In this document: one piece after another, positions 24,015-32,697 of the stretch
How the letters are laid out: the number at the start of each line of letters is the position of its first letter
Numbering within the stretch: the first letter of the stretch is position 1
Assembly (NCBI GenBank): GCA_027306525.1
Contig: DAHUZM010000058.1
Span: forward strand, 1-48,410
Source of the DNA: Acidimicrobiaceae bacterium
GTDB lineage: Bacteria; Actinomycetota; Acidimicrobiia; Acidimicrobiales; RAAP-2
Direction of reading: 5' to 3'
DNA: 48,410 bases
The notes under the pieces: model-generated
What the model saw: only the letters and a program-made list of their open reading frames with translations
Told to the model about the DNA's origin: nothing
The model's database searches: none
Position numbers and translations under genes: made by a program

Positions 24015-24986
24015 TCAGCGTGACGACGACGAGGACGCCGACCGAGCATCGCCCTGCGGCCGGGTCGCGACCCGCTCGAGGAGCTCGACGACGAACGCCG
24101 TGTCGCCCGTGGCGGGGATCACCGCAACGTTGCTCGCAGGCTCCCCCAGGGGGGGGAGCAGCTCAGCGCAGAGCGGGACGCTCGGGTGCAGCCGCCGGTG
24201 CGCGGCGAGGAGGGACGACCCGGGCTCGCCCGGGACGACGTCGACGATCGCGTCGGCGGTTGCCGCGAGCGGGCACGGTTTGCCGCGCAAAGCCGGGCAG
24301 GCCGACCAGCCCCGCAAGGGCCCTGGACAGACCAGCACCTCGAATCGCGCGTCGCGCAGGGCCTGAGCGGCTCGCCAGTGACCGCCGGGCGCCTCGATGA
24401 CGACCCTCGCCTTGTCGTGCTTGCCCGCCCAGTCGGCCACGCGTCGGGTGGTCGAGATCGTCACCCGCACGATGGACGGACGATCCGATTCGTCCATGAC
24501 CGCGCAACCCCGGTGGTGGAGCAGCGAGAGCATCCGCCGGTTGGTGACGACGACGTCGGCCTCGATGTTGGCCACGCCGCGACGAGCCGCCTGGTCGACG
24601 AGGACGTCGAGCAGATACGGGCCGAGCCACCCCCGGGCGTCGGGCGCGACGGTGATCCCGAGCTCTCCGTTGCCGCTTGGAAGCGGGTTGCAGCTGGCTT
24701 CACCGACGATTCGGCGTGAGCCGTCGAGCCCCTCGAGCACCGCGATGAGGCCGATGCCACCGGTCTCTTCTACCCGGGCCATCCGATCGATGAAGGACTC
24801 CGGCGGGCTGTGGCCCGAGAAGAAGCGGCGGTACAGGTCGGCCTCGTCGAGCCCGGCGAACAGCGCCTTCAGCCCGGCGGCATCTCGCGCGACCACGCGC
24901 CGGATGCCGAGCGATCGCCCGCCCGGCAAGCCCACCCGACGAAGCTCGGATCCTGTGGTGCGCACCGTCGCGATCTTTGGGCCCAC
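24015..24986 (-). CDS. GNAT-family acetyltransferase with an extra C-terminal domain
   Basis: A 323-residue protein. The N-terminal ~25-180 is a GNAT domain (IRRVVARDAAGLKALFAGLDEADLYRRFF at its start; RGWLGPYLLDVLVDQAARRG as the acetyl-CoA-binding region). The C-terminal ~190-310 (ARVVIEAPGGHWRAAQALRD, FEVLVCPGPLRG, CPLAATADAIVDVVPGE, LHPSVPLCAEL) has alternating strands and helices like a receiver or pseudo-receiver fold, with a cluster of Cys residues (ACPALRGKPCP). The substrate is unknown. It starts with GTG at 24986. Actinobacterial fusions of GNAT to sensory domains acetylate acyl-CoA synthetases in response to ligands, and an AcsA-like ligase is the next gene; that link is speculative. 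Confidence 0.75.
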   Translation of the reverse strand: MGPKIATVRTTGSELRRVGLPGGRSLGIRRVVARDAAGLKALFAGLDEADLYRRFFSGHSPPESFIDRMARVEETGGIGLIAVLEGLDGSRRIVGEASCNPLPSGNGELGITVAPDARGWLGPYLLDVLVDQAARRGVANIEADVVVTNRRMLSLLHHRGCAVMDESDRPSIVRVTISTTRRVADWAGKHDKARVVIEAPGGHWRAAQALRDARFEVLVCPGPLRGWSACPALRGKPCPLAATADAIVDVVPGEPGSSLLAAHRRLHPSVPLCAELLPPLGEPASNVAVIPATGDTAFVVELLERVATRPQGDARSASSSSSR

Positions 24987-25065
24987 GAGACGCCTTGACC
25001 ACCCCCGAAAGTCCCATGTGGGGCAATCGGCCGACCGGGAGGACCCGCTGTCGGGATGCGTGCAC

Positions 25066-26235
25066 TCAGGCGATCGACCGGCGATTCGGCGGGTCGAAGG
25101 CCGCGACGACCGCCGAGCGCCATTGGGCCAGCGCGGGGTAGCGCTCGGCCGGCGTGTTGCCCAAGCGCACCACGATCAGATCGAGACTCGGGCAGATCGT
25201 GAGCGACTGCCCTTCATAGCCGGCCGCTCGGAAGCTGCCGCGGCCGTCGTCCTCGACCCACCAGTGTGCGCCGTAGAGCGAACCATCGGTCTCGTCGACC
25301 GAGCGCGGGCGCCGACCGTGGTCGACCCAGCCCTCGGGCAAGAGCCTGGTGCCAGCCCAGATGCCGTCTCGCAGGTAGAGGAGTGCGAATCGGGCGAAGT
25401 CGCGGGCGCTGGCCCGCAGGAAGGACGACGCCACCCATGTGCCCGCCGCGTCGAGGCTGGGCCGCGCCGTGGCCGCACCGATCGGTTCGAAGAGGCGCCG
25501 GGCCAAGAAGGCGTCGGTCCGTTCCGGCGCGATCAGGCGAGCGACCACCCCTGCGAGCACGTTGGTCGTGCCGCTCGAGTAGTGGAAGCGAGCGCCGGGC
25601 TCGGCAGCGAGCGGGCGGTCGGCGGCGAAGCGGGCAACGTCGTCGCGGCCCGCGCCGAAGAGCATGGGGATGACGTCGGATGCCCGTTCGTCGACGTAGT
25701 CCTCGCAGAAGTCGAGCCCGTCGCGCATGTCGAGGAGCTGCTCGATCGTGATCGCGCGCCGGGGATCACCACTCGATGCCCACTCTTGGACACTTGCCGG
25801 CGACGCAGGATCGAGCCGGCCATCACCCACGAGGAGCCCGATCGCGGCGTGGAGCACCGACTTCGCCATCGACCAGGAGGGGAGCGGGGTGTCGGCCGTG
25901 ACGGGCTCGGGTTCGGCGCCAACACGCGGCACCGAGGCGTGGTAGCGCTCGGCCACCACGCGGCCACCCTTCACCACGACCACCGCATGGGTGGTGGCGA
26001 GCGGACCGTCGTCGTCGAATGCGGCATCGAGGAGCGCTGCGAGCTCGACACCCATCGGGGGCTGCCCCTCGGGCCACCGCTCGGTTGGCCACGCGACGCC
26101 CTCGGGCTGGGAGGGCAGGGGCACGAGTGGCGTCCGCTCATCGTTCCCCGGCACGGGTCCAGCATCGCGGACACGTCCACCTTGTACCCGGCGACGCGCG
26201 GGCCCGCCGCCGGTCGAGGCCAGAGCGCCCAGCAT
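25066..26235 (-). CDS. Beta-lactamase-fold serine hydrolase (class C/PBP4* type)
   Basis: A 389-residue hydrolase with the nucleophile motif SMAK (WSMAKSVLHAAIGLLV), the Tyr motif YSSG and the third box HWW (YGAHWWVED). The N-terminal region GVAWPTERWPEG and AERYHASV match a group of actinobacterial 6-aminohexanoate-dimer-hydrolase/esterase-like proteins. No signal peptide is evident, so it is likely cytoplasmic and an esterase or amidase rather than a resistance enzyme. I chose ATG 26235; a TTG at 26277 would overlap the upstream gene. Confidence 0.82.
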   Translation of the reverse strand: MLGALASTGGGPARRRVQGGRVRDAGPVPGNDERTPLVPLPSQPEGVAWPTERWPEGQPPMGVELAALLDAAFDDDGPLATTHAVVVVKGGRVVAERYHASVPRVGAEPEPVTADTPLPSWSMAKSVLHAAIGLLVGDGRLDPASPASVQEWASSGDPRRAITIEQLLDMRDGLDFCEDYVDERASDVIPMLFGAGRDDVARFAADRPLAAEPGARFHYSSGTTNVLAGVVARLIAPERTDAFLARRLFEPIGAATARPSLDAAGTWVASSFLRASARDFARFALLYLRDGIWAGTRLLPEGWVDHGRRPRSVDETDGSLYGAHWWVEDDGRGSFRAAGYEGQSLTICPSLDLIVVRLGNTPAERYPALAQWRSAVVAAFDPPNRRSIA

Positions 26236-26251
26236 CGGGATTCGACCGGCC

Positions 26252-27100
26252 TCAGCCGGGCCCCGACCGAGTGCCAACCAGGGCGAGCGGGACGCGGAAG
26301 GCGGCGTTGGCAGCGGCTTGTGTGAGCATGTGATTGGCGACCAGTTGGTTCAGCACGTGGCGTTGGCGCTCCTTGGCGAGCGCCAGGTGATGCTCGGGGT
26401 CATAGGCGGTTGGTGCCTGGGGAAGCCCCGCAAGCAACGAGGCCTGTGCCCAGCTCAGCTGGCGAGGGCCCACCCCGAAGTAACCACGCGCTGCCGCGAC
26501 CTCTCCCCAGTAGCCCTGCCCGAAGTAGACGGCATTCAGGTACATGTCGAGGATCTCGGGCTTTGAGAAGGTGAGCGACAGCTTCACCCCGAGACCGATC
26601 TCCTCGAGGGTGCCTCCGAGGCTCGAGGCGTGCGGGTAGAGCACCTTCGCCAATTGCTGGGCGATGGTGCTCCCCCCCGGGTCTCCGCGCCGCTCCAGCG
26701 TCGCCAATCCTGCTCGGGCGGCTCCGTCGAAGACGTTGAGGAACACGTTCGAATAGAAGTGTTCGTCCTCGACGGCGACGACCGCGTCGGCGAGTCTCGC
26801 TGGGAGCGGCAGCCCCTCAAAGGTGCCGTGGTGGGCCCGCAGAATGGCCGCCACACGTCGTGGTGCGTTACCGACGTTCGGAAGGGCCAGCTCGAAGCCG
26901 ACGCAGGTGAGCACCAGGGCGAGGGCGAGGACGACGAACGCGAGGATCCATCGTCGCAGGCCGCGGTGTCGCGTCGGGCCGACGCGAGCCCGGCGCCGCC
27001 GGCGACCGTTCCGAGGCGCCGGCGCGATGTCCGCAGCATCGGGCCGCGTCTCGATGGCGCGGAGCGGACGGATCGCGTGCTCGGACCTCATCGCATGCAC
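26252..27100 (-). CDS. Monofunctional peptidoglycan glycosyltransferase (GT51)
   Basis: A 282-residue membrane-anchored transglycosylase polymerising lipid II. After an Arg-rich cytoplasmic tail there is one helix (WILAFVVLALALVLTCVGF), then the GT51 domain with catalytic Glu in AVEDEHFYSN, the GGSTIAQQLAKV motif, KLSLTFSKPEILDMYLN and YFGQGYWG. No transpeptidase domain follows, unlike bifunctional class A PBPs. GTG 27100 is preceded by GGGGGG at 5 nt; ATG 27091 is an alternative. It is followed closely by the serine hydrolase gene, probably in one transcript. Confidence 0.9.
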   Translation of the reverse strand: MHAMRSEHAIRPLRAIETRPDAADIAPAPRNGRRRRRARVGPTRHRGLRRWILAFVVLALALVLTCVGFELALPNVGNAPRRVAAILRAHHGTFEGLPLPARLADAVVAVEDEHFYSNVFLNVFDGAARAGLATLERRGDPGGSTIAQQLAKVLYPHASSLGGTLEEIGLGVKLSLTFSKPEILDMYLNAVYFGQGYWGEVAAARGYFGVGPRQLSWAQASLLAGLPQAPTAYDPEHHLALAKERQRHVLNQLVANHMLTQAAANAAFRVPLALVGTRSGPG

Positions 27101-27340
27101 AGCATCCCCCCTGGTCGAAGCAAGAGGGGGTCGCGCATGGGGCGTCGCCCGAATGGGTATGGGACGAGGCGTTGCGGCGTGCCCTTGGCTGGACGGCGGG
27201 TGCCACCGTTGTGCGACGGGCATCGAGCAGCGCTCTGCCCACCGGCAACCGACCCGACACCACTCTTTGCGCTCGCCTCTATACGCTCGTCTCGGTGTCG
27301 GGGTGCAAGCGCAACGTTCGCGATCGAGGACAGGCTTGAC

Positions 27341-27772
27341 GTGAGCGAGTACCCGATTGGGAATTTCGACTCGCTGTTGCGCGATCTCCTGGCCTACGAC
27401 CTTGTCGAGCGAGACGGCGAACAATGGAGGTTCCGGCCCTCGGCGGCGCGGCGCCTCAGCGAGATCGCAGAACATCGCCGCCAAGGGGCGCGGATCAGCG
27501 TGTACGTGGGCTATCTCTGCGAGCGCTGCCGATCGGCGGGCGTCACGCTCAACGTCGACGGGAAGCGGCTCTGCAATCAGTGCGTCCGGGCGCTGCGCTC
27601 GCCCGACGAGCCGAGGGAGCCAGCTTCGTGGCAGATCTCCGCACACGACGCGCCCGTCATTCCGCCCAACAGGGGCGGTGGGCATCCCGCTGGCGGGCGA
27701 AGGTCCGTCGCAACCCCGATCCGGAGACCGAGCCCACCCCCGCGCCACGCCGCTCGTCGGCCACGACCGTGA
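27341..27772 (+). CDS. Hypothetical zinc-ribbon protein
   Basis: A 143-residue protein with no family I recognise. Residues ~8-50 look like a winged-helix segment (LLRDLLAYDLVERDGEQWRF); ~65-88 contain two CxxC knuckles (LCERC and LCNQC) that should bind one zinc; the remainder is a Pro/Arg-rich disordered tail. GTG 27341 is the only start before the structured part and has GAGGA about 11 nt upstream. It is divergent from the GT51 gene. A DNA- or RNA-binding role is plausible but unproven. Confidence 0.55.
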   Translation: MSEYPIGNFDSLLRDLLAYDLVERDGEQWRFRPSAARRLSEIAEHRRQGARISVYVGYLCERCRSAGVTLNVDGKRLCNQCVRALRSPDEPREPASWQISAHDAPVIPPNRGGGHPAGGRRSVATPIRRPSPPPRHAARRPRP

Positions 27773-28024
27773 GGGGTCGTCCTCGGCCGGTGACGCGTGC
27801 TCGCGTCCACCCGCTCGGCCGAGGATGCTGTGCGGTCGCCGCAGACGAGCCGGGCGTCTCGAGATCAGCTCTGCGATGAGCCCGATCCCTGCGAGGTCCG
27901 GTCACGCCGAGCGTCCGGTGGGCTTCGCTGCGGGCAACGTCCGCGATGAGGTGCCCCTCGCACGGGTCGAGCGTCCTTGGGCACGGACTCGTGCTCGCGG
28001 CCTCTAGGCGCTCGCGAGCCGACA

Positions 28025-29269
28025 ATGTTCTCCGAGCCCGCCCATCGAGCCCTGGGCTATCGGGCGCCTCGACGTTGGGTGCCGGCCATCGCCGGTGGAG
28101 CCGTGTTCGTACTCGTGGTGGTCTGGTTCTCGCTCGCCATGACGAGCTCCCCCCCTGCGCCGCTGCTCTCCCTCGTCCGTTCGCCGAGGCGCAAGGGCGC
28201 CGGCGACGCCGCGGTGCTCAGTCCCTCCCCGGGGGTGCAAGAAGCCGTTGCGTTGCGCGGCATCGGCACGATCGCCGCGTCGGGAAGCCAGACGCCGACG
28301 CCGATCGCCAGCCTCACCAAGGTGATGACCGCGCTCGTCATCCTGCGGGACCACCCGTTCCCCCGCTACGGGCACGGGCCCGAGATCACCGTCACCCCCG
28401 CCGAGGTGGCGACCTACCAGCAGGAGCAGGCGGCGGGCTACTCGGTGGTCCCGGTCAGTGCCGGTGAGCAGCTGAGCGAGCTGCAAGCCCTCGAGGGTGC
28501 CCTCGTCCCCTCGGGGGACAACATCGCACGCGTCCTCGCACGCTGGGACGCGGGGAGCACGCAGGCGTTCGTCGCGAAGATGAACGCCCTCGCCCGAAGG
28601 CTCGGGCTGTCCCACACGCACTACGCGGGACCGAGCGGGGTCAAGCCGACCACCGTGTCGACCGCGACCGACCAGCTCCACTTGGCCGAGGTGGCGATGG
28701 CGAACCCCATCTTCCGGAGCATCGTCTCGCTGCCCCAGGTGACGCTGCCTGTGGCCGGCGTCCAGTACAACGTGAACGCCGACCTCGGCGCCGACGGGAT
28801 CGACGGGATCAAGACCGGGTGGGTGCCCCAGGGCGGCGGGTGCTTCGTCTTCGCGGCCAAGACCGTGGTCGGCGGCACCTCGGCTTCGATCATCGGGGCG
28901 GTTCTCGACGACCAGGGCCCGAGCCCCCTCCCAGACGCCCTCGCGGCGGCCAAGCGGGTGGTCGTCGCGACCGAGAGGGACCTGACAACCGTCCGCTTCA
29001 AGACGGGCGCGACGGTCGCCACGCTGCGCGCCCCCTACAGCGCCCCGGTCGACGTGGTCACGACGTCGCCGGTCTCGCTCGTCACCTGGCGCGGCGCACC
29101 CGTGCACCTCAGGCTGCGGGCGAGCCGGTCCCTCGCTCCCGCGATACGCGCCGGGAGGGACGTGGGCAGGCTCGAGATCGGCGCGGGCCGGGCCGAGCGC
29201 CGGGTGCGGCTCCGCACCGCGGCGGCGCTGTCCGGGCCGTCCTTCTTCTGGCGGCTGCTCCATCCCTGA
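28025..29269 (+). CDS. D-alanyl-D-alanine carboxypeptidase (peptidase S11)
   Basis: A 414-residue penicillin-binding protein trimming the terminal D-Ala of peptidoglycan. The triad of active-site motifs is complete: SLTK (in IASLTKVMTA), SGDN, and KTG (DGIKTGWV). An N-terminal hydrophobic helix (AIAGGAVFVLVVVWFSLA) anchors or exports it. There is a C-terminal ~100-residue beta-rich domain after the catalytic domain. ATG 28025 is chosen because upstream starts add no structured sequence. It continues the cell-wall theme of the neighbouring genes. Confidence 0.9.
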   Translation: MFSEPAHRALGYRAPRRWVPAIAGGAVFVLVVVWFSLAMTSSPPAPLLSLVRSPRRKGAGDAAVLSPSPGVQEAVALRGIGTIAASGSQTPTPIASLTKVMTALVILRDHPFPRYGHGPEITVTPAEVATYQQEQAAGYSVVPVSAGEQLSELQALEGALVPSGDNIARVLARWDAGSTQAFVAKMNALARRLGLSHTHYAGPSGVKPTTVSTATDQLHLAEVAMANPIFRSIVSLPQVTLPVAGVQYNVNADLGADGIDGIKTGWVPQGGGCFVFAAKTVVGGTSASIIGAVLDDQGPSPLPDALAAAKRVVVATERDLTTVRFKTGATVATLRAPYSAPVDVVTTSPVSLVTWRGAPVHLRLRASRSLAPAIRAGRDVGRLEIGAGRAERRVRLRTAAALSGPSFFWRLLHP

Positions 29270-29293
29270 CGTGGGACCGGCGGGTGCGAGGCC

Positions 29294-29863
29294 GTGGGGA
29301 TGAGGCTGGCGTCGCGGTCCGTGGCGGCCGTCCTCGAGCGCTCGGCCGGGCGCGGGCGCGGGCGTCGTGGCCGAGGCGGCCGTTCACGCCATCTGGCGGT
29401 GCTCGTTGCCGTGCTCGCCCTCGCCGCACTCGCCGCTGCGTGCGGGGGCCCCGCCGGGAGCGGTCCCTCCCCGAGCAGCCTCCACGGCCCCCCCTACAAG
29501 ATCGACGTGGCCGAGGTCGGTGGCCTCGGCAGGGCGCTCGTGAACGGGAAGGGATTCACCCTCTATCTCTTCGTGCCCGACGACCACTCCTCGCACTCGA
29601 GGTGCTCGGGCATCTGCGCCGTCGAATGGCCCCCCGTCGTGCTGCCCAAGGGGGTCACCCAGCCCATCGCCGGGCCGGGCGTCAAGCGGTCGCTGCTCGG
29701 CACGACGAGGCGCTCGGACGGGTCCCTCCAGGTCACCTACGCGGGCTGGCCCCTCTACCGGTGGTTCACCGACACCAGCCCGGGTCAGGACAACGGCCAG
29801 GGGCTCAACAACCTGGGCGGGCTCTGGTACGTGGTGAGCCCGTCGGGCCACCCGATCCACTGA
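29294..29863 (+). CDS. Secreted lipoprotein of the COG4315 type (paired Y-x-aromatic repeats)
   Basis: A 189-residue protein with an Arg-rich start, a hydrophobic signal (LAVLVAVLALAALAAAC) whose Cys would be lipidated, and two copies of the COG4315/PF03640 repeat: GFTLYLFVPDDHSSHSRC...WPPVV and GWPLYRWFTDTSPGQDNGQG...WYVVSPSG. The function of the family is unknown; it is common in actinobacteria, often as an exported envelope protein. GTG 29294 is used; ATG 29300 is an alternative. It converges with the deacetylase gene. Confidence 0.85.
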   Translation: MGMRLASRSVAAVLERSAGRGRGRRGRGGRSRHLAVLVAVLALAALAAACGGPAGSGPSPSSLHGPPYKIDVAEVGGLGRALVNGKGFTLYLFVPDDHSSHSRCSGICAVEWPPVVLPKGVTQPIAGPGVKRSLLGTTRRSDGSLQVTYAGWPLYRWFTDTSPGQDNGQGLNNLGGLWYVVSPSGHPIH

Positions 29864-29915
29864 GACCGCCCCGCCCGAGCGTGCCGGCCGGCGAGCGGGC
29901 AGCCCCAGGGTCTCA
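29861..29915. terminator. Symmetric inverted repeat between convergent genes
   Basis: TGAGACC (29861-29867) and GGTCTCA (29909-29915) are perfect inverted arms that contain the stop codons of both convergent genes, with GC-rich inner complementarity (GCCCG/CGGGC). It may act as a bidirectional terminator, though it has no T-tract. Confidence 0.4.
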
Positions 29916-30776
29916 GGAGGCGAGCAGGGCGTCCAGCGTCACGAACGAGTAGCCCCGCGCCCGCAGCTGCGCGACGAGGGTGGGGAGCGCATCCGCGTCG
30001 AGGGTGCTGTGATCGGTCGGGTTGGACCCGCAGTGCATGAGGACGATCTCGCCGGGCTGGAGGGAGGCGAGGACCCTGTCGACGATGCTCTGGACGGTGA
30101 TGCCGCTCGAGGTCCCCTGCCAACCGAGCGTGTCGACGGTCCAACCGACGGCCACATAGCCGAGGCCGTTCACGACCGCGAGGGTACGGGCATCGCTGTC
30201 GCCGAAGGGGAAGCGGAACAGCGGCGCTGGGCTGGCAGCGGTGACCGAGACGATCGTGGACTCGGCGTCGAGCACCTCGGTGCGGATCTGGGCGTCGGTC
30301 AGGCTCGTGAAGGAGGGGTGGTCGACCGAGTGGTTTCCGAGCCGGTAGCCACCGACGGCCAGCTCCCTCGAGAGCGAGGGGTAGCTGCGGGCGAAGTTGC
30401 CGGTCAGGAAGAAGGTCGCCGGCACCCCGTTCGCCCGCAACGTGGAGAGGATCGAGGGGACGCCGTCCGCGTTCGCCCCGGCGTCGAAGCTCAGCGCCAC
30501 GACGTGCGAGGTGGTCGGGATCAGGTTCCAGACCCGGCCGAAGAGCGCGCCGACCGAGGGCGGAGCGGTCGTCGGGCTCGGCGAGCCGGGGCTCGTCGTG
30601 CTCGTGGGCGCGGTGCTCGAGGGCGGTGCCGAGGTCGGGGAGGTCGTGGGCGGCACCGTCGTCGTGCTCGTCGGCCCGGTGGTCGTGCCCGGCCGCCTCG
30701 TGACGTGAGCGCCGCCGCACGCCGCGAGGCTCGAGAAGAGCACGGCGGCCACCACGTACCTCGGCCACTTCGCCAC
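29913..30776 (-). CDS. Polysaccharide deacetylase lipoprotein (NodB/CE4)
   Basis: A 287-residue exported protein: signal with lipobox (FSSLAAC), a Thr/Pro/Ser-rich linker of about 50 residues, then the CE4 domain. Catalytic and metal residues are visible in LSFDAGANADG, LGNHSVDHPSF (HxxxH), FRFPFGDSD and the C-terminal LMHCGS. It would remove N-acetyl groups from peptidoglycan or another surface glycan. The GTG start at 30776 gives VAKWPRYVV before the signal. Confidence 0.88.
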   Translation of the reverse strand: MAKWPRYVVAAVLFSSLAACGGAHVTRRPGTTTGPTSTTTVPPTTSPTSAPPSSTAPTSTTSPGSPSPTTAPPSVGALFGRVWNLIPTTSHVVALSFDAGANADGVPSILSTLRANGVPATFFLTGNFARSYPSLSRELAVGGYRLGNHSVDHPSFTSLTDAQIRTEVLDAESTIVSVTAASPAPLFRFPFGDSDARTLAVVNGLGYVAVGWTVDTLGWQGTSSGITVQSIVDRVLASLQPGEIVLMHCGSNPTDHSTLDADALPTLVAQLRARGYSFVTLDALLAS

Positions 30777-30892
30777 GCCATCAGGGTCCTGCGGGTGACG
30801 CCCCGGTAGTAGGGCCGAACGTCATCACGCCCGAATTGCCGCGGTTCGTCGCAGGGCGCGCCGGGCCGCAGCGATGCGTCGGGGCGCCGCCC

Positions 30893-31594
30893 TTAGGCGG
30901 TGACGACTGGCAGGGGTTGCGGGGCGCGCTCGACCGAGGCGAATCTCGACGGCAAGAACCAGCTCGGGAGGGCCCTGCGCATCGCGTGTGGCCCGGCGCA
31001 CGTGATCGCCCCCGAGCGCGTGGCGGCGGACCAGCTCAGGTCGCCCCGCCAGATCTGGGTCATGCAGCGAAGGTCGACCGTGACGCTGAGGGTCACCTCG
31101 TAGCCGGGATCGGCGTCACAGACATCCACGTCGTCCTCGGTGATGACGAGCCACCAGTCGCGCGAGGGCTGGGGGACATCGGGAAACCCGAAGTGCACGA
31201 CGGTGCGGCCCGCCGGCACGGCCGCGTGGTCCACGTTGCGGTGCATGTCCCAGAGCAGCAGGTTCGGGTCGAGATCCTCCCGGCCGAGGTGGCCGATCCA
31301 GCGCACGCCCCACGCGCCGAGGGCCTCGACGATCGGGCGCAGCTCCTCGCCGGCCGGGGTCAAGACATAGAGGACCTCGTTGCCGTGGGCCTGGCGCTCG
31401 ATCACGCCGGCCCGAGCGAGCTGCCCGAGGCGCTTGGAGAGGAGAGACGGCGACATCCTCGGCAGCCCGCGTCGAAGGTCGTTGAACCGCCGGCTGCCGG
31501 TCACGAGCTCGCGGATGAGGAGGATCGTCCAGCGCTCGTCGAGGAGCTCCATCGCCTTGGAGACCGGGCAGAACTGATGGTACGAGGACCCCAC
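30893..31594 (-). CDS. HxlR-family transcriptional regulator with C-terminal domain
   Basis: A 233-residue protein. The N-terminal ~1-100 is an HxlR winged helix (FCPVSKAMELLDERWTILLI...SLLSKRLGQLARAGVIER) with the conserved Cys of CPV. The C-terminal ~110 residues (LLWDMHRNVDHAAVPAGRTV, YEVTLSVTVDLRCMTQIWRG) resemble the SCP2-like extension found on some actinobacterial HxlR proteins. GTG 31594. It is divergent from the methyltransferase, and a TACA-N5-TGTA dyad (31622-31634) stands between them, a weak operator candidate. Confidence 0.85.
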   Translation of the reverse strand: MGSSYHQFCPVSKAMELLDERWTILLIRELVTGSRRFNDLRRGLPRMSPSLLSKRLGQLARAGVIERQAHGNEVLYVLTPAGEELRPIVEALGAWGVRWIGHLGREDLDPNLLLWDMHRNVDHAAVPAGRTVVHFGFPDVPQPSRDWWLVITEDDVDVCDADPGYEVTLSVTVDLRCMTQIWRGDLSWSAATRSGAITCAGPHAMRRALPSWFLPSRFASVERAPQPLPVVTA

Positions 31595-31720
31595 GGCGTC
31601 ACCCCCCGACGGCGGATCTGATACAGAGAATGTACTAGTCGATCGCAGCGCTCCTCCTTACCCTCGACCCTGGGCGTGCCGACTCGAGTCGCCCGCAACG
31701 AGCGAGGGAGAGGGAGCAAC

Positions 31721-32560
31721 ATGACCCCAGTCGAGGCAACCGCAGAGGACGACCGTGCCCTCAAATCGAGGCACCGGGCGATGTGGGCGCTCGGGGACTA
31801 TCCGGTGGTGGCGGTCGAGCTCATCTCGGACCTCGGCACAGTGCTCGTCGAGGCGTGTGCCGTCTCCGAGGGCCTCCGCGTCCTCGACGTCGCGGCCGGG
31901 TCGGGGAACGTGGCGATCGCCGCCGCGCTGGCGGGGGCCGACGTGGTCGCCTGCGATCTCACCCCCGAGCTCTTGGCGGCCGGCCGGGAGCAGGCGGCGC
32001 GGCGCGGGGCGACGCTCGAATGGCGCGAGGCGGACGCCGAGGCCCTGCCCTTCGGCGACGACGAGTTCGACGTGGTGGTCTCCTGCGTGGGGGTCATGTT
32101 CGCCCCGGACCACCGGGCCTGCGCTGACGAGCTGCTCCGGGTGTGCAGGCCGGGGGGCACCATCGGGCTGATCAACTGGACGCCCGAGGGCTTCATCGGC
32201 GAGATGTTCACCACGATGCGCCCCTACTCGCCGCCCCCGCCGCCCGGCGCACAACCGCCCCCGTTGTGGGGGGCCGAATCGCATCTGCTCGACCTCCTCG
32301 GCGACCGCGTCGAAGACGTGACGACGTCCCGGCACCTCGTGCGGGTGGACCGGTTCGCCACCCCCGAGGAGTTCCGCGACTACTTCAAGGCCCGCTACGG
32401 CCCGACCGTCGCCGCCTATCGGGCGATCGGCGACGACCCCGGGCGCACCGCCGCCTTGGACCGGGCGCTCGCCGACCTCGCCCGGCGCCACGACCAGGGC
32501 CACGGCTCGACCGTCATGGACTGGGAGTACTTGCTCGCGACGGGGCGCAAGGTGCGCTGA
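31721..32560 (+). CDS. SAM-dependent class-I methyltransferase
   Basis: A 279-residue methyltransferase of the UbiE/Methyltransf_11 type. Motif I is [16 protein letters not shown], the motif II acid is in [29 protein letters not shown] precedes motif III ([16 protein letters not shown]). The C-terminal part ends with [13 protein letters not shown]. Such proteins often methylate small-molecule acceptors; the substrate is unknown. The ATG at 31721 has GGGAG upstream. Divergent HxlR regulator suggests inducible control. Confidence 0.85.
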   Translation: MTPVEATAEDDRALKSRHRAMWALGDYPVVAVELISDLGTVLVEACAVSEGLRVLDVAAGSGNVAIAAALAGADVVACDLTPELLAAGREQAARRGATLEWREADAEALPFGDDEFDVVVSCVGVMFAPDHRACADELLRVCRPGGTIGLINWTPEGFIGEMFTTMRPYSPPPPPGAQPPPLWGAESHLLDLLGDRVEDVTTSRHLVRVDRFATPEEFRDYFKARYGPTVAAYRAIGDDPGRTAALDRALADLARRHDQGHGSTVMDWEYLLATGRKVR

Positions 32561-32627
32561 GCGATCGCGGCCGGGACGGGCAGCGAGGTCGGGCTCCCGG
32601 GGCGAGCCCCTCCGGCCAGGGCACGGA

Positions 32628-32662
32628 GGGGGCCGGTGGCCCCCGAAGGGACCGAAGGCCCT
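32628..32662 (+). promoter_or_regulatory. Hairpin and GGGACC-GAA-GGCCCT dyad before the phosphoesterase gene
   Basis: A perfect 7-bp stem with 3-nt loop (32628-32644) may terminate the methyltransferase transcript. Immediately after it, GGGACCGAAGGCCCT (32648-32662) forms an imperfect palindrome 36 bp before the phosphoesterase start. It resembles DosR/DevR-type GGGAC-N4-GTCCC boxes and the GGGACCTTC boxes at 35900 and 44600. Function inferred. Confidence 0.4.
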
Positions 32663-32697
32663 ACCGGCATCGTCGGGCGCTCCGTAGCCTGTGCCCG

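Noticed and set aside
31622-31634. TACA-N5-TGTA dyad as the HxlR operator
   Set aside because: Arms of only 4 bp are likely by chance; kept as a remark, not as a feature.
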